Source: DATDAH01 sp036525535 (lineage in GTDB: Bacteria > Actinomycetota > Acidimicrobiia > Acidimicrobiales > DATDAH01). Taken from it: a stretch of 21,997 nucleotides of DNA. The stretch is taken from the NCBI GenBank assembly GCA_036525535.1, contig DATDAH010000239.1, forward strand, positions 1 to 21,997, given 5' to 3'. Made by a program: the position numbers and the translations under genes. The notes under the pieces were generated by a model, which searched no databases, had not been told where the DNA came from, and worked only from the letters and a program-made list of their open reading frames with translations. Below are positions 1 to 9,000 of the stretch, one piece after another. How positions within the stretch are numbered: position 1 is the stretch's first letter; the number at the start of each line of letters is the position of its first letter.

Positions 1-491
1 ACCCGGATCTCCTCGGCGTCGACGTACTGGTTGTCGCGCAGCCGCTGGAGCCACCACGGGGTGGTCGCCTCGATGAGGAAGACACCGTCGTCGGTCAGGT
101 GCTCGGCCACGTTGCCGAAGCAGCGGACCTGGTCGTCCTGGGTCAGGAGGTTGTGAAAGGTGTTGAACACGACGTACACGAGCCGGTAGCGACCGGCGAC
201 GTCGCCGGCGGCGAAGTCACCGATGGTGACATCGAGCTGGACGCCACCGGGCTTGGCCCGGAGGCGCTCGACCATCGCGGGGGAGAGGTCGATGCCGTCC
301 ACCCGCACGCCGGTGGCGGCCAAGGGCAGGCCGATCCGCCCGGTGCCAATGGCCAGTTCGAGGACCGGTCCGTCGCCGGCGAGGTCGGCGAGGAACGCGA
401 TCGTCTCCGCCTCGTCGCCGCGGACCTCTCCTTCGTCGTAGACGGACGCGGTGTCCTCACCGAAGCTCATGACCGGCTCGTAGTCCTTCAC
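1..491 (-). CDS. class I SAM-dependent methyltransferase (C-terminus beyond window)
   Basis: Reading leftwards from a GTG at 491, the frame stays open to the window edge (163 codons). It carries a Rossmann-fold methyltransferase core: motif I VLELAIGTGRIG at about residues 43-54, an acidic end of strand 2 (VDGIDLSPAMV, about 64-74), and a motif-IV-like strand (YRLVYVVFNTFHNLL, about 102-116). This is the Methyltransf_25/11 type of small-molecule methyltransferase; the substrate cannot be told. No clear Shine-Dalgarno precedes the GTG. An ATG at 470 (MSFGEDTA) is an alternative, and the frame is also open upstream of 491. It is the last visible gene of a minus-strand run after ettA and a possible small membrane peptide. 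The C-terminal part is missing because the window ends. Confidence 0.8.
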   Translation of the reverse strand, partial: MKDYEPVMSFGEDTASVYDEGEVRGDEAETIAFLADLAGDGPVLELAIGTGRIGLPLAATGVRVDGIDLSPAMVERLRAKPGGVQLDVTIGDFAAGDVAGRYRLVYVVFNTFHNLLTQDDQVRCFGNVAEHLTDDGVFLIEATTPWWLQRLRDNQYVDAEEIR

Positions 492-540
492 GCCCGGCAG
501 TCGAGCCCGCCCGGCGAGTGAGGACAACCGGATTACGCGC

Positions 541-654
541 TCAGCGGTGCCCTCGGCGGCCAGCGAGGGCGAAGGGCAGCACGACGAGGCTGCCGAACAG
601 GCTGATGGTCCGGAGCACGACGAGGTGCAGGACCCGGTTCACGGCGTCGCTCAT
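541..654 (-). CDS. possible 37-residue single-span membrane peptide
   Basis: A short frame starts at ATG 654 and ends with TGA at 541-543. The ATG is preceded by GGGAG (658-662) at 3 nt spacing. The product begins MSDAVNRVLH, continues with a hydrophobic run (LVVLRTISLFGSLVVLPFAL, about residues 11-30) and ends in a basic AGRRGHR tail. That is one predicted transmembrane helix with a positive C-terminus. It lies between ettA and the methyltransferase on the same strand and fills most of the 310-base gap between them. I recognise no family. The ribosome-binding site, the coherent helix and the position favour a real gene, but at this length chance is not excluded. Confidence 0.4.
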   Translation of the reverse strand: MSDAVNRVLHLVVLRTISLFGSLVVLPFALAGRRGHR

Positions 655-778
655 GATCTCCCATCGGCCGCGTGCGCCCCCGCCGTGAGCTCCCGACGCC
701 ACCGACGTCGAGGAGATCCCCGGAGGAGAGTGGCGGATCGGGTGTCGTCGCCTTTTGCTCGGTGTGGGCGTCGGCCTA

Positions 779-795
779 CGACGACGCCGTCGTCG
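779..795 (-). terminator. weak GC dyad just downstream of ettA
   Basis: CGACGAC-GCC-GTCGTCG forms a perfect 7-bp hairpin with a 3-nt loop, 6 nt past the ettA stop codon. There is no T-rich tract after it, so a terminator role is only a suggestion. Confidence 0.25.
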
Positions 796-801
796 ACCGG
801 C

Positions 802-2481
<1,680 letters not shown>

Positions 2482-2492
2482 GTCGGGGACGC

Positions 2493-2498
2493 AGGCTA
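2493..2498 (-). promoter_or_regulatory. -10 box candidate for ettA (TAGCCT)
   Basis: TAGCCT on the minus strand ends 11 nt before the ettA ATG, in the 47-bp gap after the ribonuclease gene. It would give a leader of only a few bases. It matches the TANNNT pattern seen before many other first genes here, but at a longer spacing. Confidence 0.4.
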
Positions 2499-2528
2499 GG
2501 GAGCGCTTCGGCCCTTCACTGCCAACGG

Positions 2529-3503
2529 CTAATCGTCCTTGCGACGACGACCGAAGCGGCGGCGGCGCTTCGCCGCCGACTCGTCCGGCAGTGGGGCCTT
2601 CTGCTGGGGGGCGGCCTTGGCCTCCTCGGACTCGAAGCCGGCCAGGGCCAGGTCGAGGCCTTCCCGGTCCCAGTCGATGCCGTCGATCACGAACTCGCGG
2701 GTCTCGCCCTGGTCGAGGACCTGACGGGCCGCGGTGGGGGCGGGATCGCCCATGGCACTGAGGGGGATGTAGCTGCGGACGCCGTCGACGATGACGTAGG
2801 CGCCGTGGGAGGCGAAGCCCTCGACGGTGCCGTCGGCCGTGGCGCCGAGCGGGTGGGTGGCGGCGAAACGCTGGAAGGCCTTCGACGACGCCTCCGGGCC
2901 CTCGGGGCCGGGCCGGGTCTGGGGTTCCTCAGCCGACGGCTCGGTCGGCGGCTCGTCCTTGGCCCGCTTCTCGCGGTCCCGGACGGCGGGCGTGCTGGTG
3001 CGGGTACGGGGCTCCTTGCGGACCTCGCGGCGCTTGGCGTCCTGCACGGAGCGCCGGCTGGCCGGGCCGCGGACCGGCGAGCGGGCCACGAAGACCCAGC
3101 CGACCCCGGGCACGGGCTTGCCGCCGATGAGTCGGCCTTCGTCGAAGAGCCACTCGTAGTCGCCGTGGAACTCCTGGAAGGAGTCGTTGGACAGGACGGT
3201 CGCCCCGGCCCGGTCGGCGATCTGGAGGACGAAGGCGTCGCCGCGGCCGATGGCCCCGGCGGGCGGCGTCAGCAGCTCGTTGGCGGCGACGGCGAGCTCG
3301 TACTCGTCGCGCTCGGCGGGGTCGATGCGGTGGGCGAACGTGGCGTCCACCACCACCGTCACGGTGTCGTGGGGGTGCTCCTCGAGGAACGAGCGGACGG
3401 CTTCGTCGAGTTGCTCGAGGCTGGGCTGGGAGCGTCCTTCGGTGGCGATGTTGGAGCCGTCGACGACGACGTGGCCCCCGCCCGACGCTTCGGAATCAGT
3501 CAT
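2529..3503 (-). CDS. NYN/PIN-like ribonuclease (Zc3h12a type) fused to S1-like RNA-binding domain
   Basis: A 324-residue protein from ATG 3503 (MTDSEASGGG). An ATG at 3551 would add 16 residues unlike the domain and would use up the divergent promoter space. The N-terminal domain (about 11-140) reads as a Zc3h12a-like NYN ribonuclease: VVVDGSNIA (D15), VVVDATF (D53), GRGDAFVLQIADRAG (D89) and VLSNDSFQEF (D107) give the four acidic metal-site residues of NYN/PIN nucleases. It ends with the typical GWVFVARSP strand. A charged, Pro/Glu/Arg-rich linker (about 145-205) leads to an S1-like segment (about 220-285: GTVEGFASHGAYVIV and IPLSAM). The C-terminus is a basic tail (AKRRRRFGRRRK). This predicts a metal-dependent endoribonuclease with its own RNA-binding module. 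It is the gene before ettA, so a link to translation or RNA turnover is plausible. The RNA target is unknown. Confidence 0.82.
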   Translation of the reverse strand: MTDSEASGGGHVVVDGSNIATEGRSQPSLEQLDEAVRSFLEEHPHDTVTVVVDATFAHRIDPAERDEYELAVAANELLTPPAGAIGRGDAFVLQIADRAGATVLSNDSFQEFHGDYEWLFDEGRLIGGKPVPGVGWVFVARSPVRGPASRRSVQDAKRREVRKEPRTRTSTPAVRDREKRAKDEPPTEPSAEEPQTRPGPEGPEASSKAFQRFAATHPLGATADGTVEGFASHGAYVIVDGVRSYIPLSAMGDPAPTAARQVLDQGETREFVIDGIDWDREGLDLALAGFESEEAKAAPQQKAPLPDESAAKRRRRFGRRRKDD

Positions 3504-3560
3504 GTGCGCCCCAGTAGACCATCCGTGGTCACCGATTCCGCGGAACTCCACGCCCGGCGG

Positions 3561-3590
3561 CGGTGCGGTCGAGCCTCATCGCACGCACCG
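3561..3590. promoter_or_regulatory. inverted repeat in divergent intergenic region
   Basis: CGGTGCG (3561-3567) and CGCACCG (3584-3590) are perfect 7-bp arms separated by 16 nt. They lie in the 121-bp gap between the divergent ribonuclease and peptidase genes, upstream of the peptidase -10 box. They could be a regulator site or a chance GC dyad. Confidence 0.25.
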
Positions 3591-3612
3591 TCTGTGGCGC
3601 CGAGTGGACCCC

Positions 3613-3618
3613 TAGTGT
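3613..3618 (+). promoter_or_regulatory. leaderless -10 box for M20 peptidase (TAGTGT)
   Basis: TAGTGT ends 6 nt before ATG 3625 and no Shine-Dalgarno lies between. This is the geometry of a leaderless actinobacterial promoter, where transcription starts at or next to the start codon. Confidence 0.55.
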
Positions 3619-3624
3619 CCCCTT

Positions 3625-4959
3625 ATGCCCGATCAACTCACCGGTGAGGTCACCGAGCTCCTCCAGGTGCTGATCCGGAACCAGTGCGTGAACGACGGCA
3701 GCGTCGAGTCGGGCCACGAGGCCCGTAGCGCCGACATCCTCACGAACGTGCTCGAGGGCCCGGGCGTCGACATCGAGCGCTACGAGCCCGAGCCGGGGCG
3801 GACCAGCGTCGTGGCCCGCATCGAGGGGTCGAACCCGGCGGCGCCGTCGCTGTTGCTCATGGGCCACACCGATGTCGTACCCGTCAGCCCCGACCGGTGG
3901 CGTCACGACCCCTTCGGCGGCGAGCTCATCGACGGGGAGGTGTGGGGCCGGGGCGCGGTCGACATGCTCAACCTGACCGCCTCCATGGCCGTCGCCACCC
4001 GCAAGCTGGCCGACGAGGGGTTCCGGCCCGAGGGCACGCTCATCTACCTGGGGGTGGCCGACGAGGAGGCGCTGGGTACCCACGGGGCGCAATGGCTGAC
4101 CGAGAACGTGCCCGAGATGGTCAGCGCCGACTACGTGCTGACCGAGTCCGGCGGGATGCCGACCGAGACGCCCGGCGGGATGAAGCTGCCCCTGATCGTG
4201 GCCGAGAAGGGCTCGTTCTGGTGCACCCTGCGGGTCACGGGGACGCCCGGGCACGGGTCGCAGAGCTACAAGGTCGACAACGCCCTGGTGAAGGCCGCCG
4301 AGGTCGTCCGCCGGGTGTCGAGCCACCGGCCCCAGACCCGCATTCACGAGACCTGGACCGGGTTCCTGGCCGGCATCGGGTTCCCCGAGGAGATGACGGC
4401 GCCCCTGTCGGACCCCGACACGTTCCTCGAGGCGCTGGACATCTATCCCGACGCGATGGCCCGCCTCTTCCACGCCTGCACCCACACGTCGGTCAACCCG
4501 ACGATCATCCGGGGTGGGTCGAAGGTCAACGTCGTCCCCGACGCGGTGGAGATCGACCTCGACATCCGCGTCGTGCCCAGCGAGACCGAGGACGACGTGC
4601 GCCGGATGCTGGACGAGGCCATCGGCGACCTGGCCGACTCCGTGGAGCTGACCGTCCAGAGCTCCGAGCCACCGAGCGCCTCGCCCGTCGACACCCCGCT
4701 CTACGAGAGCCTCCAGCGCCTCGTGCCCCGCTGGTACGAGGGCTCGTCCGTCGTGCCGATGCTGACCATCGGCGCCACCGACGCCCGCTTCTTCCGCTGG
4801 CTGGGCATGACCGCCTACGGCTTCGGCCTCTTCAGCGAGAAGATGACCTACGAGGACTACAGCGTGATGTTCCACGGCGACGACGAGCGCGTCGACCAGG
4901 AGTCCCTGCGCCTGTCCACCGAGCTCTGGCAAGCCGTCGCCATCGACCTCCTCGCCTGA
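3625..4959 (+). CDS. M20 family zinc metallopeptidase (ArgE/DapE/carboxypeptidase-like)
   Basis: A 444-residue cytoplasmic hydrolase with the full M20 metal site. MGHTDVVPV supplies metal ligand H81 and catalytic-support D83. WGRGAVDMLN supplies the bridging D113. ADEEALG supplies the general base and ligand E147/E148. TESGG supplies the acidic ligand E174. HGDDERVD near the C-terminus supplies H417. The dimerisation lid domain lies between about 200 and 330 (TLRVTGTPGHGS to VEIDLDIRVVP). The family removes N-acyl groups or cleaves dipeptide-like amides; the substrate is not shown by the sequence. It is transcribed alone, divergently from the ribonuclease gene and convergently with the DUF559 gene, with a hairpin repeat at the convergent junction. 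Confidence 0.92.
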   Translation: MPDQLTGEVTELLQVLIRNQCVNDGSVESGHEARSADILTNVLEGPGVDIERYEPEPGRTSVVARIEGSNPAAPSLLLMGHTDVVPVSPDRWRHDPFGGELIDGEVWGRGAVDMLNLTASMAVATRKLADEGFRPEGTLIYLGVADEEALGTHGAQWLTENVPEMVSADYVLTESGGMPTETPGGMKLPLIVAEKGSFWCTLRVTGTPGHGSQSYKVDNALVKAAEVVRRVSSHRPQTRIHETWTGFLAGIGFPEEMTAPLSDPDTFLEALDIYPDAMARLFHACTHTSVNPTIIRGGSKVNVVPDAVEIDLDIRVVPSETEDDVRRMLDEAIGDLADSVELTVQSSEPPSASPVDTPLYESLQRLVPRWYEGSSVVPMLTIGATDARFFRWLGMTAYGFGLFSEKMTYEDYSVMFHGDDERVDQESLRLSTELWQAVAIDLLA

Positions 4960-4967
4960 CCCCCCAT

Positions 4968-5019
4968 CGTTCTGGCGCCCGATTGAGGCGCCCGGTGCCC
5001 GCAATCAGGCGCCAGAACG
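4968..5019 (+). repeat. palindromic hairpin repeat, left copy flanking the DUF559 gene
   Basis: The arms CGTTCTGGCGCCCGATTG (4968-4985) and CAATCAGGCGCCAGAACG (5002-5019) pair over 18 bp with one mismatch around a 16-nt loop. The first 23 bases (4968-4990) recur exactly, on the opposite strand, at 5968-5990. The element lies between two convergent genes and could act as a bidirectional terminator, although no T-tract follows. Its right arm contains the last codons and stop codon of the DUF559 gene (stop at 5005-5007), so repeat and gene end overlap. Confidence 0.85.
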
Positions 5020-5919
5020 GATGGCTCGGAGGCGGCTGAGCGTGCCCTGCCGGTCGTGGAAGATCTCGGTGTCGGTGAAGGAGTGGACCCGAAAGCCGGC
5101 GGCGACGAGGGCAGTGCGCCGGACGGCGTCCGCCTCCCGGTCGACGATCGCGTCGTGGTAGAGGGCACTGTCGACCTCGATGACGATCATCAGCTTCTCG
5201 CTGACGAAGTCCACCCGGCCGAGCCACTCGCCCATGTCGAGCAGGTTTCGCTGGCGCGCGACGACGAGGCCGACCACCTTGCACAGGTCCTGGAAGCGGT
5301 CCTCGAGGTTCGTGTCATTGGGTCGGTAGGCGGGTCCTCTCTCGGCGAGCAGCTCCCGCATCAGCGTGATCCCCTTGCGCCCACGCTCGGCCAGGTCGTC
5401 CAGCATCAGGTGTGCACTCGTGTGATTGAGGATGTGCCTGGCCCATCCCCGGTCGAGGGCGCGTTCCGCACCCTTCGCATCGCCCAGGGCCGCGATGTCG
5501 AAGGGGATGCGTGACGGCACGGTGATGGCCACTCCTCGGTGCGTTGTGAGGTGGTGATCCGGGAGGGCCCGCGGTTCGTGGATCGTCGACAGCCGGCTCG
5601 GCGTGCTGGTCGCGTCACGCAGGCGCGTGACGTGCAGCGGCCTGAGCTGGAAGCCGTTGAGGTCGAACCACGCCGCCGCCGGGTGGTGCGAGAGTCCGGA
5701 CCGCCGTCCGGCGTCGAGAACGGCCGACAGCGCGGACCGGCCCTCTGATGGCGCCGCTCCCGTACGGCACAGGACCGTCGGCGTGAGGCGTTCCCAATTG
5801 CCGGAGCGGATCATGTGCTTGATGGTGTCGCGGGTGCCGCCGGTGGCGATCACCTGCCCGACGGCGAGGAGGCCGTGCTGCCGAGCGGCGAGCGCGACCA
5901 GCTGGGCGTGGATGTCCAT
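5005..5919 (-). CDS. AbiEi-like / DUF559 (Vsr-fold) endonuclease-domain protein
   Basis: A 304-residue two-part protein. The first ~70 residues (HAQLVALAARQHGLLAVGQV, then TIKHMIRSGNWERLTPTVL) form the winged-helix start typical of AbiEi-type antitoxin N-terminal domains. The last ~105 residues form a DUF559/very-short-patch-repair-like nuclease fold: NLEDRF (E206), GRVDFV (D237), VIEVDS (E248, D250), a basic READAVRRTALVAAGFRV helix and a final strand. The acidic residues match a PD-(D/E)XK-like active site. The architecture is common as multicopy orphan genes in actinobacteria; its function is unproven. A Shine-Dalgarno AAGGGG (5924-5929) lies 4 nt before the ATG, unlike the leaderless starts of many neighbours. 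Inverted copies of one hairpin repeat lie at both ends, and the C-terminal R-S-G-A-stop is encoded inside the left copy. This looks like a self-contained cassette inserted between the peptidase gene and kgd, but no recombinase is present. Confidence 0.85.
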   Translation of the reverse strand: MDIHAQLVALAARQHGLLAVGQVIATGGTRDTIKHMIRSGNWERLTPTVLCRTGAAPSEGRSALSAVLDAGRRSGLSHHPAAAWFDLNGFQLRPLHVTRLRDATSTPSRLSTIHEPRALPDHHLTTHRGVAITVPSRIPFDIAALGDAKGAERALDRGWARHILNHTSAHLMLDDLAERGRKGITLMRELLAERGPAYRPNDTNLEDRFQDLCKVVGLVVARQRNLLDMGEWLGRVDFVSEKLMIVIEVDSALYHDAIVDREADAVRRTALVAAGFRVHSFTDTEIFHDRQGTLSRLRAIRSGA

Positions 5920-5938
5920 GGTTCCCCTTGGACTCGTC

Positions 5939-5990
5939 CGAACTGGCGCCTCAAAGTGGTGCCGGGACGCCTCAATCGGGCGCCAGAACG
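5939..5990 (-). repeat. palindromic hairpin repeat, right copy flanking the DUF559 gene
   Basis: On the minus strand this begins with the same 23 bases as the left copy (5990 down to 5968) and continues with a diverged second arm ending CTGGCGCC...TTCG-type sequence (5950-5939). The inner stem (GGCGCC core) is kept, but two bases near the base of the stem no longer pair. It lies between the kgd stop codon (6016) and the DUF559 start (5919), so it may also end kgd transcription. Confidence 0.82.
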
Positions 5991-6015
5991 GGTGGTTTGG
6001 GGGGAAGCGGGACGG

Positions 6016-9000
6016 CTAGAGGGCGGAGAAGGCGTCGTCGAGGAGTTGTTCCTGCTCCTGCTTGTGGACGGCGGCGCTGCCGGTGGCCGGGCTGGCGGAC
6101 TCGGAGCGGGTGACGGCCCGCACGAAGAGGCGGTCGGCGTAGCCCTCGAAGAGGTAGCGCTTGGCGAAGCGCCAGGCCCCCATGTTCCGGGGCTCCTCCT
6201 GCAGCCAGACCACCGACTCGCTGTTGGCGTACTTGGCGACCAGCTCGTCCAGGCGCTCGGCGGGCCAGGGATAGAGCTGTTCCATGCGGAGCACGGCGAC
6301 CGGCGCACCCGTTTCGTCCCGGCGGGCGATGGCCTCGTGGGCCACCTTGGCCGAGGCCAGGATGACCCGCTTGACCGCGGCCGCGTCGGTCACTCCCGGG
6401 TCGTCGAGGATCTCCTCGAACGTGCCGGAGACCAGGTCGGCCACCGGGGACCGGGCCTGCTTGGCCCGCAGCAGTGACTTGGGCGTGAAGATGATGAGCG
6501 GCTTGCGCACCTCACGCCGCATCTGCCGCCGCACGAGGTGGAAGTACTGCGCTGCGGACGACGGGTAGGCCACCTGCATGTTGTCCTCGGCGCACAGCGT
6601 CAGGAAGCGCTCGATGCGGCCCGAGGAGTGCTCCGGGCCCTGACCCTCGTACGCGTGGGGCAGGAGCATGACCAGGCCCGACGTCTGGTCCCACTTGTCC
6701 TCGGCCGACACCAGGAACTGGTCGATGATGATCATCGCCCCGTTCACGAAGTCGCCGAACTGCGCTTCCCAACAGACGAGGGCGTCCTTGTCCACCACCG
6801 AGTAGCCGTACTCGAAGCCGAGGGCGGCGTACTCGGAGAGCAGCGAGTCGTAGACGAACCACTTGCCCTGCCGCTCGCCCAGATGGGCCAGCGGCATGTA
6901 CTCGGCGCCGCTCTCGTAGTCGACCAGGACCGAGTGGCGGTGCGAGAAGGTGCCCCGCCGGGTGTCCTGACCGGCCAGGCGGACGGTCGTGCCGTCCTCG
7001 AGCAGTGAGCCCAGGGCGAGCGCCTCGGCCAGGCCCCAGTCGACGTCACCGGTGCCGTCGGCGAAGGCCGCCCGGCGGGTGTCGAACTGCTTGGCCAGCT
7101 TCGGGTGGACGGCGAAGCCCTCGGGCACGGTGTCGATGGCGGCGAAGATCCGCTGCACTGTGGCCAGGTCGAGAGCGGTGTCGATGTGGGGGAGCACCCC
7201 GATCGGCGGCGGGGCGGGCTTCGCCCGGATCTCGCCCACCGCCTGGACGTGCTCCCGGGTCTGGTCCAAGGCGTCCTGCAGGCGCGACTGGAAGTCGTTC
7301 AGGGCCTGCTCGGCCTCCTCCAGCGTGAGGTCGCCGCGGTTGACCAGGCTCTCGGTGTACTGCTTGCGGACCGACCGCCGGGCCTCGATCTTCTTGTACA
7401 TCAGCGGCTGCGTGTAGGAGGGGTCGTCGCCCTCGTTGTGACCGAACCGGCGGTAGCAGATCATGTCGATCACGACGTCCTTGTGGAACCGCTGGCGGAA
7501 GGCGTAGGCCAGCCGGGCGGCCCGCACGCAGGCCTCGGGATCGTCGCCGTTCACGTGGATGATCGGCGAGGCGACCATCTTGGCGATGTCGGTCGGGTAC
7601 TCCGACGAACGGGCCGATTCGGGCGGCGTGGTGAAGCCCAACTGGTTGTTGACGACCAGGTGGATCGTCCCCCCGACCCGGTAGCCCGAGATCTGGCTGC
7701 TCTGCAGCGTCTCGGCCACGACCCCCTGCCCCGCGAACGCGGCGTCGCCGTGCAGCAGCAGGGGCAGGACCGAGAAGCTCCCCGGCTGGTCGATCAGGTC
7801 CTGGCGGGCCCGCACCATGCCGAGCACGACCGGGTCGACGGCCTCGAGGTGGGACGGGTTGGCCGCCAGCTCGATGGGCAGCTCGGCGCCGGTGCGGCTC
7901 ACGTACTTGCCCGACTGGCCCAGGTGGTACTTCACGTCTCCGGAGCCCTGGATGGTCTCGGGGTCGATCGAGCCCTCGAACTCGGCGAAGAGCTGGTCGT
8001 AGGACTTGCCCACGACGTTGGTCAGCACGTTGAGCCGGCCCCGGTGGGCCATGCCCAGCACCGCGCCGTCCAGCCCCTCTTCGGCCGCCGCCTCGAGCAC
8101 GGCGTCGACCAGGGGGATGGCGGACTCGGCCCCGTCCAGCCCGAAGCGCTTCTGGCCGACGTAGCGCTTGCCCAGGAACTGCTCGAAGGCCTCGGCCGCG
8201 TTGAGGCGCTCGAGGATGTGGCGGTGCTCGTCGGCGCTGAGGACCTGGTCGACCCCCTCGACGTGCTCCTGGATCCAGCGCTTCTCCTCCGGCTCCTGGA
8301 TGTGCATGTACTCGATGCCGATCCGGCGGCAGTAGGCGTCCCGCAGGATCCGCAGGATCTCGCCCAGGGGTAGCCGGTCGGTGTTGCAGCCGAGGTTCCC
8401 GGTGAGGAACTCACGGTCCAGGTCCCAGATGGTGAGGCCGTAGGTCGCCGGGTCCAGCTCGGCGTGCATGTGCGGTTCCTTGGCCGCCAGCGGGTCGAGG
8501 TCGGCGATCAGGTGCCCCCGCACGCGGTGGGCGTTGATCACGGAGTTGACCTGCATCTGCTTGTCGAGCATCGCCTGGTCGCGGTCCAGGGGATGGATGT
8601 CCGGGCGCCACTGGACGGCCTCGTACGGCACCCCCAGCGAGCGGAAGGCGTCCTCGTAGAAGTCGTCCTCGCCCAGCAACAGGTCGTGGACCCGCTTCAG
8701 GAACAAGCCGGACTCGGCCCCCTGGATGATGCGGTGGTCATAGGTCGAGCTGACGGTGATGACCTTCGACAACCCGAGGTCGGCCAGGACCCGGGGGTCG
8801 GCGGCCTCGTAGGCGGCGGGGTAGTCGAGGCGCCCGACCCCGACGATCAGGCCCTGGCCCGGCATCAGGCGGGGGACCGACCGCTCGGTGCCGATCGTGC
8901 CGGGGTTGGTGAGGCTGACCGTGGTCCCGGCGAAGTCGTCCGGGGACAGCTTGTTGTTGCGGACCTTCTTGATGATCTCCTCGTAGGCGGCCCAGAAGCC

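Noticed and set aside
3549..3551. ATG at 3551 as the ribonuclease start
   Set aside because: The extra 16 residues do not belong to the NYN domain and the start would use up the divergent promoter region; ATG 3503 is preferred.
3529..5004. A 491-codon minus-strand open frame opposite the M20 peptidase
   Set aside because: Composition is of the same antisense type; the plus strand has every M20 metal-site motif in order.
4960..6000. Target-site duplication outside the inverted hairpins
   Set aside because: The bases just outside the two copies (ending ccccat on the left, beginning ggtggttt on the right) show no direct repeat, so classical transposition is not supported.
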